64,000 bases of DNA from Hyphomicrobiales bacterium. Its GTDB lineage: Bacteria; Pseudomonadota; Alphaproteobacteria; Rhizobiales; Aestuariivirgaceae. Shown here piece by piece: positions 18,297 to 27,142 of the stretch. The DNA is taken from contig JANYHB010000027.1 of assembly GCA_025359265.1 (NCBI GenBank), positions 28,730-92,729 of the forward strand, written 5' to 3'. A program made the position numbers and the translations under genes. Below the pieces are notes generated by a model. It had not been told where the DNA came from. It saw nothing but the letters and a program-made list of their open reading frames with translations, and made no database searches. Every line of letters begins with the position of its first letter. Within the stretch, counting starts at the first letter, position 1.

Positions 18297-19213
18297 TTTC
18301 CAAAGCAGCTCAGCAAAATCGCCTTCTGCGCATGCACGCGGTTTTCGGCTTCGTCGAAAACGGCAGAATGTGCGCCATCAAACACGCCGTTTGTCACCTC
18401 TTCATTGCGGTGCGCCGGCAGGCAATGCATAAACATCGCCTCCTTGGCGGCGTGCAACATCAGCGCTTCATTGACTTGATAGGGCTTCAGCAAATTATGG
18501 CGCGAGGCCACATCATCATTATGCATCGAAACCCAGGCATCGGTGATCACGCAATCCGCATGCGCGACAGCTTCTTCTGCCGACACCAAAACTTCAACAT
18601 CCGCCTTGTGCTGCGTGGCCCAATTCAACACCTCGTGGCGCGGGCGCAGCTCCGTGGGGCAACCTACTTTCAGCGATCCGCCTAAAACACCAACAGCCTC
18701 AATCCATGAGGCGCATACATTGTTACCGTCGCCGATCCACGCGATGCGCTGCTTTGAAATATCGCCCTTGCGCTCTTCCAGCGTCTGCACATCAGCCAAT
18801 ACTTGGCAGGGGTGCGTGTAATTGGTCAGGCCGTTAACCACAGGAATGGTGGCCGCCGATGCGAATTCCAACAGGGTTTCATGTTTGGCAGCGCGGATCA
18901 TCACGCCGTCCACATAGCGCGATACAACACGCGCGGTGTCGGCAATCGTCTCGCCACGCCCCAACTGCATTTCTGCGCCAGATACCGTGAACACTTCGCC
19001 GCCCAATTGGCGCACGCCCATTTCAAACGAAAAGCGCGTGCGGGTGGAAGGCCGTTCAAAAATCAGAGCAATAGCTCTGCCCTTAAGCGGCTGATCAATA
19101 TCTGCCTCACCCTTGGGTAAATGAGCACGCACTTTTTTGCGACGCGCGGCTTCGTTCAAAATTTTCCGAAGTGCCGGCTTGGTGAAATCCTTGATATCCA
19201 AAAAATGCGTCAT
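18293..19213 (-). CDS. argF: Ornithine carbamoyltransferase
   Basis: Makes citrulline from ornithine and carbamoyl phosphate in arginine synthesis. The carbamoyl phosphate loop reads ERPSTRTRFSFE, and the ornithine-loop motif HCLPAHR is near the C-terminus. The length of 306 residues is normal. It sits 3 bases after the argD stop and overlaps hslO, giving an argD-argF-hslO operon. Nothing unusual was seen. Confidence 0.96.
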   Translation of the reverse strand: MTHFLDIKDFTKPALRKILNEAARRKKVRAHLPKGEADIDQPLKGRAIALIFERPSTRTRFSFEMGVRQLGGEVFTVSGAEMQLGRGETIADTARVVSRYVDGVMIRAAKHETLLEFASAATIPVVNGLTNYTHPCQVLADVQTLEERKGDISKQRIAWIGDGNNVCASWIEAVGVLGGSLKVGCPTELRPRHEVLNWATQHKADVEVLVSAEEAVAHADCVITDAWVSMHNDDVASRHNLLKPYQVNEALMLHAAKEAMFMHCLPAHRNEEVTNGVFDGAHSAVFDEAENRVHAQKAILLSCFGK

Positions 19214-19216
19214 GAT

Positions 19217-20392
19217 TTAATTCTTTTCAAAAGTGGCGGCTGCGGCCTCAAGCTTGTGCAGGGCCTCCGTCACGTCAGCGTCATTGACGATAAGCGGCGG
19301 CAACAGGCGCACCACGTTATCACCGGCGCCAATCACCAAGATATGCTGCCCCAGGGCCGCCTTCACGAAATCGCTGTTGAGCACTTTTGTTTTAATGCCC
19401 ATCATCAGGCCTTCGCCGCGAATGTCTTCAATCACATTTGGATAAAGGTCCTTGAGGCGTGCGAGGCCCTGTTTCAAGTTCAGCGCTTGGCGGTTCACAT
19501 TTTCCAAAAAGCCATCGGCCAACACCACATCAAGTACTGCATTGCCAACCGCCGTGGCCAATGGATTGCCGCCAAAGGTGGAACCATGTGTGCCAGCGAC
19601 CATGCCGGATGCCGCTTTCTCAGTGGCCAGCACAGCACCCAGGGGAAAACCACCGCCAAGGCCTTTGGCAATGGCCATAATATCTGGTGTGATGCCTGCC
19701 CATTCATGTGCGAATAATTTACCCGTACGGCCAATGCCACATTGGATTTCATCAAACATCAGCAACAGGTCATGTTTGTCACACAAAGCCCGAAGGCCGC
19801 GCAAACATTGCGGTGGAACCGAACGAATGCCGCCTTCGCCCTGCACGGGCTCAATATAGATTGCCGCGGTGTGCGGGCCAATGGCCGCTTCCAGTGCCGC
19901 GTGATCGCCAAAGGCAACCTGATCAAAGCCTGGCGCCTTGGGGCCAAAGCCATCAAGATATTTCTGCTGACCACCGGCAGCCAAAGCCGCCAGCGTGCGG
20001 CCATGAAAGGCCCCTTCAAAAGTGATGATGTGGAATTTCTCAGGCTGTCCCAAAGCCGCAAAATGTTTGCGCGCCATTTTAATGGCAAGCTCGGTGGCTT
20101 CCGTGCCTGAGTTACAAAAAAATACCGTGTTTGCAAAAGTGTGTTCAATCAACCTTTCGGCCAGCTTCACTTGGCCGGGCATTTGATAAAGATTTGACGT
20201 ATGCCAAATCTTGTTCGCTTGCTCAGTCAGCGCTGCAATTAAATGCGGGTGCGCATGGCCACAAGAATTCACCGCAACCCCCGCTCCAAAATCCAGATAT
20301 TCGGTGCCGTCCTCGGCGTAGGCGCGCACGCCCACACCGCGCACAAAGGCAACTGGTGCTCTGGCATAGGTGGGCAAAACGGCTGCGATCAT
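19217..20392 (-). CDS. argD: Acetylornithine aminotransferase
   Basis: A class III PLP-dependent aminotransferase that makes N-acetylornithine from its semialdehyde; it often also serves lysine synthesis. The PLP site includes [17 protein letters not shown], the Asp of [14 protein letters not shown] and the Schiff-base lysine in [18 protein letters not shown] lies 6 bases before the ATG at 20392, which gives 391 residues; a TTG four codons upstream is less likely. It is first in the argD-argF-hslO operon and divergent from gcrA. Confidence 0.95.
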   Translation of the reverse strand: MIAAVLPTYARAPVAFVRGVGVRAYAEDGTEYLDFGAGVAVNSCGHAHPHLIAALTEQANKIWHTSNLYQMPGQVKLAERLIEHTFANTVFFCNSGTEATELAIKMARKHFAALGQPEKFHIITFEGAFHGRTLAALAAGGQQKYLDGFGPKAPGFDQVAFGDHAALEAAIGPHTAAIYIEPVQGEGGIRSVPPQCLRGLRALCDKHDLLLMFDEIQCGIGRTGKLFAHEWAGITPDIMAIAKGLGGGFPLGAVLATEKAASGMVAGTHGSTFGGNPLATAVGNAVLDVVLADGFLENVNRQALNLKQGLARLKDLYPNVIEDIRGEGLMMGIKTKVLNSDFVKAALGQHILVIGAGDNVVRLLPPLIVNDADVTEALHKLEAAAATFEKN

Positions 20393-20737
20393 AGCGATCT
20401 CCAAAAACCAAAAGCGCCGACCAGAAAAGTCAGCGCAGTTAAAAGATGGGTTTAGTCAAGTGCAGGCGAGGGGTCAATGGTGGCTTATGAACAGGTGAGT
20501 CAAAATAGCGCATGTTCACATGGTTAATTCGGCGCTTAAGTCTTTGTTAAGAGGCAGACGAAGTACAAAACTGGGGAAAACAATGCGCAGACGAACCTAA
20601 TTTCTTGTCTCGCTAACTCAGCCCATAGTAGGAACAATCCAACAGGGCCACGATATGTGGTGCCTCAATTCAGTGAAGTGTTGAGTTTAAGGCGTGAGTG
20701 CGGGGGCCCGCAGTCGCGAATGCGAGAGGATTCTGAT
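20393..20737. promoter_or_regulatory. argD/gcrA divergent regulatory region with a CtrA-type box and GANTC sites
   Basis: These 345 bases hold no convincing gene. A perfect CtrA-type full site TTAA-N7-TTAA lies at 20536-20550, with a further TTAA at 20524-20527. GANTC sites for the CcrM methylase occur at 20497-20501 (GAGTC) and 20729-20733 (GATTC, next to the gcrA ribosome site). TTATGAACA at 20485-20493 differs in one base from a DnaA box. In Caulobacter, gcrA is repressed by CtrA and activated by DnaA, so this fits a conserved circuit; that part is inference. Confidence 0.5.
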
Positions 20738-21280
20738 ATGACGGATGTTGCGGTAGCACCGGAAAAGGCCATGTGGACGGAAGACCGCGTGGGCACACTA
20801 AAGCAGCTTTGGGCTGAAGGCCTCAGCGCCAGCCAAATTGCCGGACGTTTGGGCATGGGTGTCACGCGCAATGCCGTGATTGGCAAAGTGCACCGCCTCA
20901 ATCTGGCCGGCCGCGCCACACAACCGCGCAGCACCACGCCGCGCAGCACGGTTCGCAAAACCCGTGAACCTTCTATTCCCGGTCGCTCACCTTCTATGCC
21001 CACGGCGGGCAATACTGCTTTGAAGCCCTATCATCAAACTGCACCGCGCCCCATGCCGTTGCCAGAGCCTAAACCGCTGCGCTTGGTGGATAATGCCAAA
21101 GATGGCCGCATCACAATTTTGCATCTCAGCGACAAAACCTGCAAGTGGCCCATTGGTGACCCGATGCATGATGATTTCTGCTTCTGTGGCCACGGCCCAC
21201 GTGATGGCTCGCCCTATTGCGAATATCACGCGCGCATTGCTTATCAGCCACCACAGAACCGGATGCGCCGCGCCGGGTAA
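20738..21280 (+). CDS. gcrA: Cell cycle regulator GcrA
   Basis: An alphaproteobacterial transcription factor that binds sigma-70 RNA polymerase and activates promoters carrying methylated GANTC. The N-terminal helix-turn-helix region (MWTEDRVGTLKQLWAEGLSA, SQIAGRLG, VTRNAVIGKVHRL) and the C-terminal signature (TCKWPIGDP, FCFCGH, YCEYHARIAY) are both present; 180 residues. GAGAGGA precedes the ATG at 20738; the longer frame from 20657 is not needed. It is monocistronic, with a regulatory region that has a CtrA-type box. Confidence 0.95.
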   Translation: MTDVAVAPEKAMWTEDRVGTLKQLWAEGLSASQIAGRLGMGVTRNAVIGKVHRLNLAGRATQPRSTTPRSTVRKTREPSIPGRSPSMPTAGNTALKPYHQTAPRPMPLPEPKPLRLVDNAKDGRITILHLSDKTCKWPIGDPMHDDFCFCGHGPRDGSPYCEYHARIAYQPPQNRMRRAG

Positions 21281-21281
21281 T

Positions 21282-22835
21282 TCAGCGCGGAGTTTCAATC
21301 AGCGCTAAACTTACAAAACTGCTTAGCACTTCTTCGGCTTGCCGGGCTGCCGCTTTGGCGATTTCTTTTTTGCTGGTCAGCCTCCGGCCCTCTTGTGCCA
21401 ACTCAAACTGGCCGTCTGTACAGCTGCGTACAAAATCTGCCGTAAGTTGAGCTGTCGTCTTGGTTCCATCACTGGACCTGAGAAAATGCACCATCAGAGG
21501 ATTGAGTTGCACCACACCATGCAACATATTGGTTGTTTGAGCGGCCCCCGTGGCGGCGGAATAAGCTGCAAGTGAGAAAGCTTTGGGCCGAGCGCCCAGC
21601 GCATTGGCAATTTCTATTGCATCGCTGGATGGATCAATCACGCCATACATCACCAAAGCCAGCATTGCTGGCGATGCATCACCCAAGCCCACAAGCAATT
21701 CATTGAATGACAGACTCGCAGGATAAGCCGCAATCAATCTCTCCATCAAGCGCGCGTAGATTTCATCCGGCATCGGCCAAGGGGCCATGCCGTCAGCGAT
21801 CAACACTTTCTGCGCAGCGTCAATATGAATACGTGTGTTGCTGCGGCACGTAAAGTGCAAGCCTTGCAGGCTTTCAGAAGAAAGATTGCGGCTAATGCTT
21901 GCGGTCTGATGGTCATGCACCAAAAGCGTGGATCTGAATTGGCGGCCCTTGATGAAATCCAGTAATTGTTCCATCGCCACTTGCTCGCCACCACTCCTTG
22001 CCATGATTTCCTGTTGCAGCTCCGGCGACGAACCAATTGGAATCATCTCGCTGATTTCAGCATCGCCCAGATAGGCAAGACCAGCAGAACCGGCGTGTTT
22101 TAAAAACGCGGTGAGAGTACAGGGGGAGTTGGTATCTTCCAGATATTCATGTGCCACATAATCTCTGCGCATCTTGGCGATTGTCTCATCCTGCTCTCGC
22201 AGCGCCATGCCATAAGCTGTTTTGGCATCACTGTGGCTGGCCAGGAAATGCAGCATCTCGCTGGCCGCGTCCACTTTTTTTGGCAGTTCTAAATCTGCCG
22301 ACAACACCGAAAGCGCTACATCGCGAAAGGGTTGCTTCATGCGCCAGCCTGGCAAAACATTGTAACTTACAAAGCCAATGCCTTGCGGTGCGAGGTGAGC
22401 TTTCAGCGCATGGAAGATGGCGTCCTGAACCGGCTTTTCCACCCAGCTATAAATGCCATGACAAATGATGAAATCGAATTGGCCCAAAGCCGGGCGAAGA
22501 TCGGTAACGCTGCAACATTCCAAGTGCACATTGCTGAGGCCAAGCGCTTTAACGTGTTGCCTTCCACGTTCAATCTGCACCGGAGAGATATCAATGCCCA
22601 TGAATTCAGCTTTCGGAAATCGCAAAGCCAGAGGCAGTAAGTTGCCGCCTTCGGCTGAACCAATGTCCAACACCCGCGCCTGCGCCAATGGCTTAGCCGA
22701 CAGCCCGAAAATTTGCGCAATGGCTGCCAGTCGGTTGGGCTGGCTTTGCTTTACGCCAACCGAAACATAGGGCATCGCATCATAAGACTGCGCCACTTGC
22801 GCAAGCTTGGCTCGGATATTTTCAGCGGTGGGCAA
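21282..22835 (-). CDS. SAM-dependent methyltransferase with regulatory domain, protein-lysine-methyltransferase-like
   Basis: A 517-residue two-domain protein. The N-terminal class I methyltransferase fold has motif I LDIGSAEGGNLLPLA (about residue 55) and FDFIICHGIYSWV as motif IV. The central and C-terminal parts match the methyltransferase regulatory domain arrangement known from rickettsial protein-lysine methyltransferases that modify outer membrane protein B. The substrate here is unknown. The only plausible long start is TTG at 22835, because an in-frame TGA lies six codons upstream; a later ATG (MPYVSVG) would cut into the conserved region. It overlaps the paiB remnant by 14 bases. 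Confidence 0.75.
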   Translation of the reverse strand: MPTAENIRAKLAQVAQSYDAMPYVSVGVKQSQPNRLAAIAQIFGLSAKPLAQARVLDIGSAEGGNLLPLALRFPKAEFMGIDISPVQIERGRQHVKALGLSNVHLECCSVTDLRPALGQFDFIICHGIYSWVEKPVQDAIFHALKAHLAPQGIGFVSYNVLPGWRMKQPFRDVALSVLSADLELPKKVDAASEMLHFLASHSDAKTAYGMALREQDETIAKMRRDYVAHEYLEDTNSPCTLTAFLKHAGSAGLAYLGDAEISEMIPIGSSPELQQEIMARSGGEQVAMEQLLDFIKGRQFRSTLLVHDHQTASISRNLSSESLQGLHFTCRSNTRIHIDAAQKVLIADGMAPWPMPDEIYARLMERLIAAYPASLSFNELLVGLGDASPAMLALVMYGVIDPSSDAIEIANALGARPKAFSLAAYSAATGAAQTTNMLHGVVQLNPLMVHFLRSSDGTKTTAQLTADFVRSCTDGQFELAQEGRRLTSKKEIAKAAARQAEEVLSSFVSLALIETPR

Positions 22836-23124
22836 GGCGCACCAGTTGGGTCATATCAACCTGGGATTCAGCGAGGCCGCGCGCCACGCCCTCTCGATCA
22901 GCTTCGGTTCTGTTCTGGCTCACCTTCCATTTGCCTTCGATGGACGCAATGGTGATTTCAATGCCTACAATGCCTTTGAGCTGGCTTTCAACATAGTGCG
23001 TGGGCGCATTTGAAACGTGCCACGGCTGGGCCAATGGAAACTCACGCATACGGGTAAGATTTTCCATCTTCAGCGCGTGCTGAAGGTCAAGTCGCTCTTC
23101 CTTGAAATGCGGCGGCTGATGCAT
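22822..23124 (-). pseudogene. Internally deleted PaiB-type FMN-binding protein (remnant)
   Basis: A 100-codon frame that begins like a complete PaiB-family protein (MHQPPHFKEERLDLQHAL) and ends like one (QLKGIVGIEITIASIEGKWK, then VSQNRTEADREGV), but joins the two directly. PaiB proteins have about 200 residues, so roughly 100 residues that form the FMN-binding barrel are missing. The frame is intact across the junction. It starts 2 bases after the CocE-type hydrolase stop and overlaps the methyltransferase start, so it could persist as a translational bridge. I call it a pseudogene because the flavin core is gone; a working mini-protein cannot be excluded. Confidence 0.7.
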
Positions 23125-23126
23125 AT

Positions 23127-25145
23127 TTATTGCAATAACCGCGGAATCTTCTCGTTGAACTCTTTTACAAACACCTGCTTCTTGCCTTCAAACGCCTCGA
23201 TCTTGCCCCACACAATCCATTGCGTTTTCGTACACGTAAGGCGGCCATACGTCTCGGTACGGGTTTCCCATTTGCCGCGCTTGCGGCCGTCGGTCCAATG
23301 GGTTTCCATTTTCGCTGATAATGGATTGTCCGGAAGAACAGAATAATTCTCGCGGCCCGCACACCAAATCGTCAGCCCTAATTCCTTGATCGTCTGCGTG
23401 CCGAAATCGTCGATGATTTCCAGCCGGGTTTCGCCGGTCTTAGGGTCAACCGTCATCTCACGTTTGTTATTGGGGGGTTTAACCAGTTTGAGATCAACCG
23501 GCTTGGCAGCCTCAGCTTCGTTAAAGGCCACCAACTGCCCGGCCGCATATTTCTTGCGTATGGGCATGTGCAATTCAGAGCCGCCTGCATAAACTGTAAG
23601 CTTCACATTTTCAGGCGCTGGCCACATCATGGGAAAATAGGATGTGGAAATCGCCACGCGCAGCTTGTGGCCGTGCGGCAGTTTGTAAGCCACATCATCC
23701 AGTTTGATCTTTACGCGGTAACGCTTGCCCGGCTCCAGCGGCATTGGCTCGCTGCGTGACTCGCGCTGCGTCAAATTTTGCAAATGGTAACTAATGCGGC
23801 TCACCTCACCTGTGGGCCACACATCATTGAGACGCACAGCTATATGCGCCACGGGCTTATTCACACTGAAGTCAAGCTCAACCAACGGCTGGCCAACAAT
23901 TTCCATATCCTCGGTCGTCGCAGGGCTTTCGAAGGTGAGGGATTGGCTATCATCTTTGGCTTGGTCACCGGCAAATTCCGGCCCACACCAGATGATGCAA
24001 TACTCTCCGCCATCAAAGCCGGTGGTCTGCTTTGATGAAATCTCCAAGGCTTTCTCATCACCCCTTCCACCAGCAATGCCTTTGTCGGTCAGAAACCATT
24101 TCTTGGTTTCGATATTGCCAAAGCCCCAATAGCTTTCGCCAATCCAGCGCCCCTTGATTTCCGAAGGAAATGAACCGGGCCGCCAAGGCTCCATCACATA
24201 GACGCGGTAATCCGGCTCATTCGTCACCTTGGTGTCAATGTTCTTCAAATAGAAATCCCACCAGCGCAGCATCTCTTGCAGAAAACCAATTTTCGGATCA
24301 GGCACGGCAAAATGTGGATATTTATGCGCCCATGGCCCAATGATGGCTTTGCGCGGACAACGCAGCCCCTTCATCAAACGCGGTACGGCGTTGGAATAAG
24401 CATCATTCCATCCACCCACAACCAGCGTGGCCGCAGTGATGGCACCGAAATTCTCGCACACCGAACCGTGCTTCCAATAGTCATCACGGTGCGGATGTTG
24501 CAGCCAAGGGATGATGAGGAATGGCTCTTTCTTTAGCCGCTGCAACCACATCTTCTTCCATCCAGGGCCAACAATTTTCGGATCAGGCGGGCGTGATGAA
24601 TAACACAACATGGTAGCCGCCCAACCCATGTTCTCGTTCAACAAAGTGCCGCCCTTGTAATGAATATCATCTTCATAGCGATCATCGGTTGAACAAATCG
24701 TCACGATGGCTTTGAGGGCAGGCGGTTGGCGTGCCGCCACTTGCAACGCGTTAAATCCGCCCCATGAAATGCCGAACATGCCAACTTTGCCGTCACACCA
24801 TTTTTGTTTGGCAAGCCACGCAATCACTTCCAGCGCGTCATCTTGCTCTTGCCTGGTATATTCATCCAGCATAATGCCTTCGCTGTCGCCGGAGCCTCGC
24901 ATATCAACGCGGATTGACGCATAGCCATGGCCAGCGAGGTAAGGATGTGTCAACGCATCGCGCACATGCGTGCCGTCAGTCTTACGATAGGGGAGATATT
25001 CAAGAAGCGCTGGAACGGGTTTTTTCTCAGCGTCAGTGGGCAGCCACAGGCGTGCCGCCAGTTTGGTACCGTCTGCGAGCGGGATCCACAGGTTCTGGAT
25101 TTCTTTGGTTTTGCGGGGAAATTTGCTAATCGTTTTGGTGGACAT
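23127..25145 (-). CDS. CocE/NonD family hydrolase (peptidase S15-like)
   Basis: A 672-residue hydrolase of the X-Pro dipeptidyl peptidase / cocaine esterase family. The nucleophile elbow is GISWGGFN (about residue 125), preceded by the oxyanion region LLEYLPYRKTDG and the DMRGSGDSEG motif; the C-terminal jelly-roll domain is recognisable from LRVAISTSYFPMMWP. There is no signal peptide, so it is probably cytoplasmic. It is first in a tight run with the paiB remnant (2-base gap) and the methyltransferase. The natural substrate, ester or acyl peptide, cannot be told. Confidence 0.85.
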   Translation of the reverse strand: MSTKTISKFPRKTKEIQNLWIPLADGTKLAARLWLPTDAEKKPVPALLEYLPYRKTDGTHVRDALTHPYLAGHGYASIRVDMRGSGDSEGIMLDEYTRQEQDDALEVIAWLAKQKWCDGKVGMFGISWGGFNALQVAARQPPALKAIVTICSTDDRYEDDIHYKGGTLLNENMGWAATMLCYSSRPPDPKIVGPGWKKMWLQRLKKEPFLIIPWLQHPHRDDYWKHGSVCENFGAITAATLVVGGWNDAYSNAVPRLMKGLRCPRKAIIGPWAHKYPHFAVPDPKIGFLQEMLRWWDFYLKNIDTKVTNEPDYRVYVMEPWRPGSFPSEIKGRWIGESYWGFGNIETKKWFLTDKGIAGGRGDEKALEISSKQTTGFDGGEYCIIWCGPEFAGDQAKDDSQSLTFESPATTEDMEIVGQPLVELDFSVNKPVAHIAVRLNDVWPTGEVSRISYHLQNLTQRESRSEPMPLEPGKRYRVKIKLDDVAYKLPHGHKLRVAISTSYFPMMWPAPENVKLTVYAGGSELHMPIRKKYAAGQLVAFNEAEAAKPVDLKLVKPPNNKREMTVDPKTGETRLEIIDDFGTQTIKELGLTIWCAGRENYSVLPDNPLSAKMETHWTDGRKRGKWETRTETYGRLTCTKTQWIVWGKIEAFEGKKQVFVKEFNEKIPRLLQ

Positions 25146-25402
25146 GGCGATTGATTAGATGAGTTTGCCTTGGAAATGAAGCGTCTGAACTGTGAATTAT
25201 CAACAGGCGCTATTCCGGCTTGCCGCCCACTTGCTAAAGCTCTGCCAGGCGAAGCCCGCGCTGGCGCAACAGATCCTGCTCTAATGCATGCAGTTGTTGC
25301 GAAAATCCAAAAAAAGGTATGGGCATGGATTTCCTCTGCCAATTCGCCTTCCAACAAAAGGGAATTTGGCAAAAGCGTCAAGCGCTATCAGGCTGCGCCT
25401 TT
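25146..25402. other. Intergenic stretch with no supported gene
   Basis: About 257 bases between the CocE-type hydrolase start and the end of the next hydrolase. Frames on both strands cross it but resemble nothing known and run into neighbouring genes out of frame. It must contain the promoter of the CocE-type gene. No clear terminator hairpin was seen. Confidence 0.4.
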
Positions 25403-26284
25403 TTATGAGAAGTGGCTGATGGCTTGCGCGATGGCTTTGAAACTTGCTGCGGCTTCCGTGCTTAACTTGCGCGCCCGCAAAAAGGCATGCACCAAATTGG
25501 GCTCTTCGCGCACTTCGGCCTTCACGCCAGCTGTACTCAGCTTTGCGGCGTATTCATGGGCATCATCATGCAGCGGATCATGGGCACAAGCCACGAGGAA
25601 TGCGGGCGGCAAACCATGATAATTCGTCTCCACCAAAGGCTGCGCAAACTTGTTGCCTATGCCGCCATAAGTGTCACGATAGTAGATCGTGTCTTGTGTT
25701 GAAAGCCCGGGTGCTAGGGCTTGCGTAACGTAAGATCCTTTGCTGACGTCGCCGCCAAGGCCGGGATAGATCAATACTTGGCCTTTGATTTGTGTCATGC
25801 CTGAATCTCTTGCCTTGAGGCAAAGCGCGGCCGCCAGATTGCCGCCCGCGCTATCGCCCGCCACCACACAAGGGCCAAGCGATTGCAACACCGCCCAACA
25901 CTGATTGAAGGCAGCGGGGAACGGATATTCAGGCACCAAAGCATATTCCACTGCCGTCACCTCCACCTGCGCCAGATCAGCCAGATCAGCGCAAATGGCA
26001 TCATGGCTCTCAATCCCACCAACAACAAAGCCGCCGCCATGCAGGTAAAGCAATTTGGCTCTCGCTTGTTGTGGTGTGTAGCGACGGCATTTCACCACGC
26101 CAACATTAAAATCAAGAATGGCAACATTGATGGGGCGTCGGCCTGCAAAGTGCTGGCAATATCGATCATAAAACGCCCGTTGCTCGTCCAGCGTAAAATT
26201 CACTGCATTGTCAGGATAAAGCCTCTCGCCTTCTTCCAGAAAGGCAATAATGCCAGCGTCTGTAAGTTGCGGATATTTGCTCAC
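25403..26284 (-). CDS. Alpha/beta hydrolase, hormone-sensitive lipase (HSL) family
   Basis: A carboxylesterase-type protein of 293 residues. The oxyanion-hole motif HGGGFVVGG (about residue 78), the nucleophile elbow GDSAGGNLAAALC and the C-terminal catalytic histidine in NLVHAFL place it in the HSL group. The start is GTG, overlapping the rpe stop (GTGA), so it is coupled to rpe. No link with pentose metabolism is evident beyond this. The substrate is unknown, probably short-chain esters. Confidence 0.85.
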   Translation of the reverse strand: MSKYPQLTDAGIIAFLEEGERLYPDNAVNFTLDEQRAFYDRYCQHFAGRRPINVAILDFNVGVVKCRRYTPQQARAKLLYLHGGGFVVGGIESHDAICADLADLAQVEVTAVEYALVPEYPFPAAFNQCWAVLQSLGPCVVAGDSAGGNLAAALCLKARDSGMTQIKGQVLIYPGLGGDVSKGSYVTQALAPGLSTQDTIYYRDTYGGIGNKFAQPLVETNYHGLPPAFLVACAHDPLHDDAHEYAAKLSTAGVKAEVREEPNLVHAFLRARKLSTEAAASFKAIAQAISHFS

Positions 26285-26943
26285 GCTGTCATTAACGCAG
26301 CATTGCGCAGCGCTTTCACATTGGCCGCATGGTCGCCCTTGAATATCGAACTGCCTGCCACCAGCACATTTGCCCCGGCGCGAACCGCTGCACCTGCTGT
26401 TGAAACGTCGATCCCGCCATCCACTTCAATATCGATATTACGCCCGCCCGCCAAGGCTTTAGCCTGGGAGATTTTAGACAGCATGGGCCCGATAAATCGC
26501 TGCCCGCCAAAGCCCGGATTCACCGTCATCACCAAGATAAGGTCAAGCCGATCAATCACAGGTTCAATCGCTGAAACTGGCGTGGCCGGATTGATCGCCA
26601 CTCCCGCCCGCTTGCCCAACGCCTTAATGGCTTGCAACGAACGATCCAAATGCGGCCCCGCCTCAGCATGGACGGTGATACAATCCGCCCCCGCGCCTGC
26701 AAACTGCGCCAGATATGGATCTGCTGGAGAGATCATCAAATGCGTGTCAAACGGCACATGGGTGAGTGGCCGCAGCGCTTGCATGATCGGCGCGCCAAAT
26801 GAGATGTTAGGCACAAAATGCCCATCCATCACATCCACATGCACCCAGTCAGCTCCCGCCGTGAGAACCGACAAAACCTCATCGCCAAGTTTCGAAAAAT
26901 CTGCAGCGAGAATGGATGGAGCAATGATAAGAGGGCGGGTCAT
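26281..26943 (-). CDS. rpe: Ribulose-phosphate 3-epimerase
   Basis: Interconverts ribulose 5-phosphate and xylulose 5-phosphate in the pentose phosphate pathway. A TIM barrel of 220 residues with IIAPSILAADFSKLG at the N-terminus, DWVHVDVMDGHFVPNISFG with metal and catalytic residues, the MTVNPGFGGQRFI loop and IEVDGGI. Upstream lies a palindromic repeat and the gap gene on the same strand. The stop overlaps the start of an esterase gene. It would receive the product of the xylose operon in this window. Confidence 0.96.
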   Translation of the reverse strand: MTRPLIIAPSILAADFSKLGDEVLSVLTAGADWVHVDVMDGHFVPNISFGAPIMQALRPLTHVPFDTHLMISPADPYLAQFAGAGADCITVHAEAGPHLDRSLQAIKALGKRAGVAINPATPVSAIEPVIDRLDLILVMTVNPGFGGQRFIGPMLSKISQAKALAGGRNIDIEVDGGIDVSTAGAAVRAGANVLVAGSSIFKGDHAANVKALRNAALMTA

Positions 26944-27001
26944 GGCCCTTCATAGTTGAGGGCGGAGGCAAAAACAAATGTCTTGTCCATGACATTTTAA
27001 T

Positions 27002-27127
27002 CTTCTCCCCTTGCGGGAGAAGGTGGCGCGCAGCGCCGGATGAGGGGTCGCTCCGACGAAAAACTTTTGGTTCGGAGCGACCCCTCACCCGCCCTGTCGG
27101 GTACCCTCTCCCGCAAGGGGAGAGGGG
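27002..27127. repeat. Mosaic palindromic intergenic repeat, copy 1
   Basis: A long imperfect palindrome: CTTCTCCCCTTGCGGGAGAA at the left end mirrors CTCTCCCGCAAGGGGAG at the right, and TCGCTCCGA / TCGGAGCGA sit near the centre. It shares modules with copy 2 at 30172-30322. It resembles the RIME-type mosaic elements of rhizobia. It ends 15 bases before the gap stop codon, so its RNA hairpin would follow the gap message. Confidence 0.8.
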
Positions 27128-27142
27128 CAATGTTGGCAGGGC

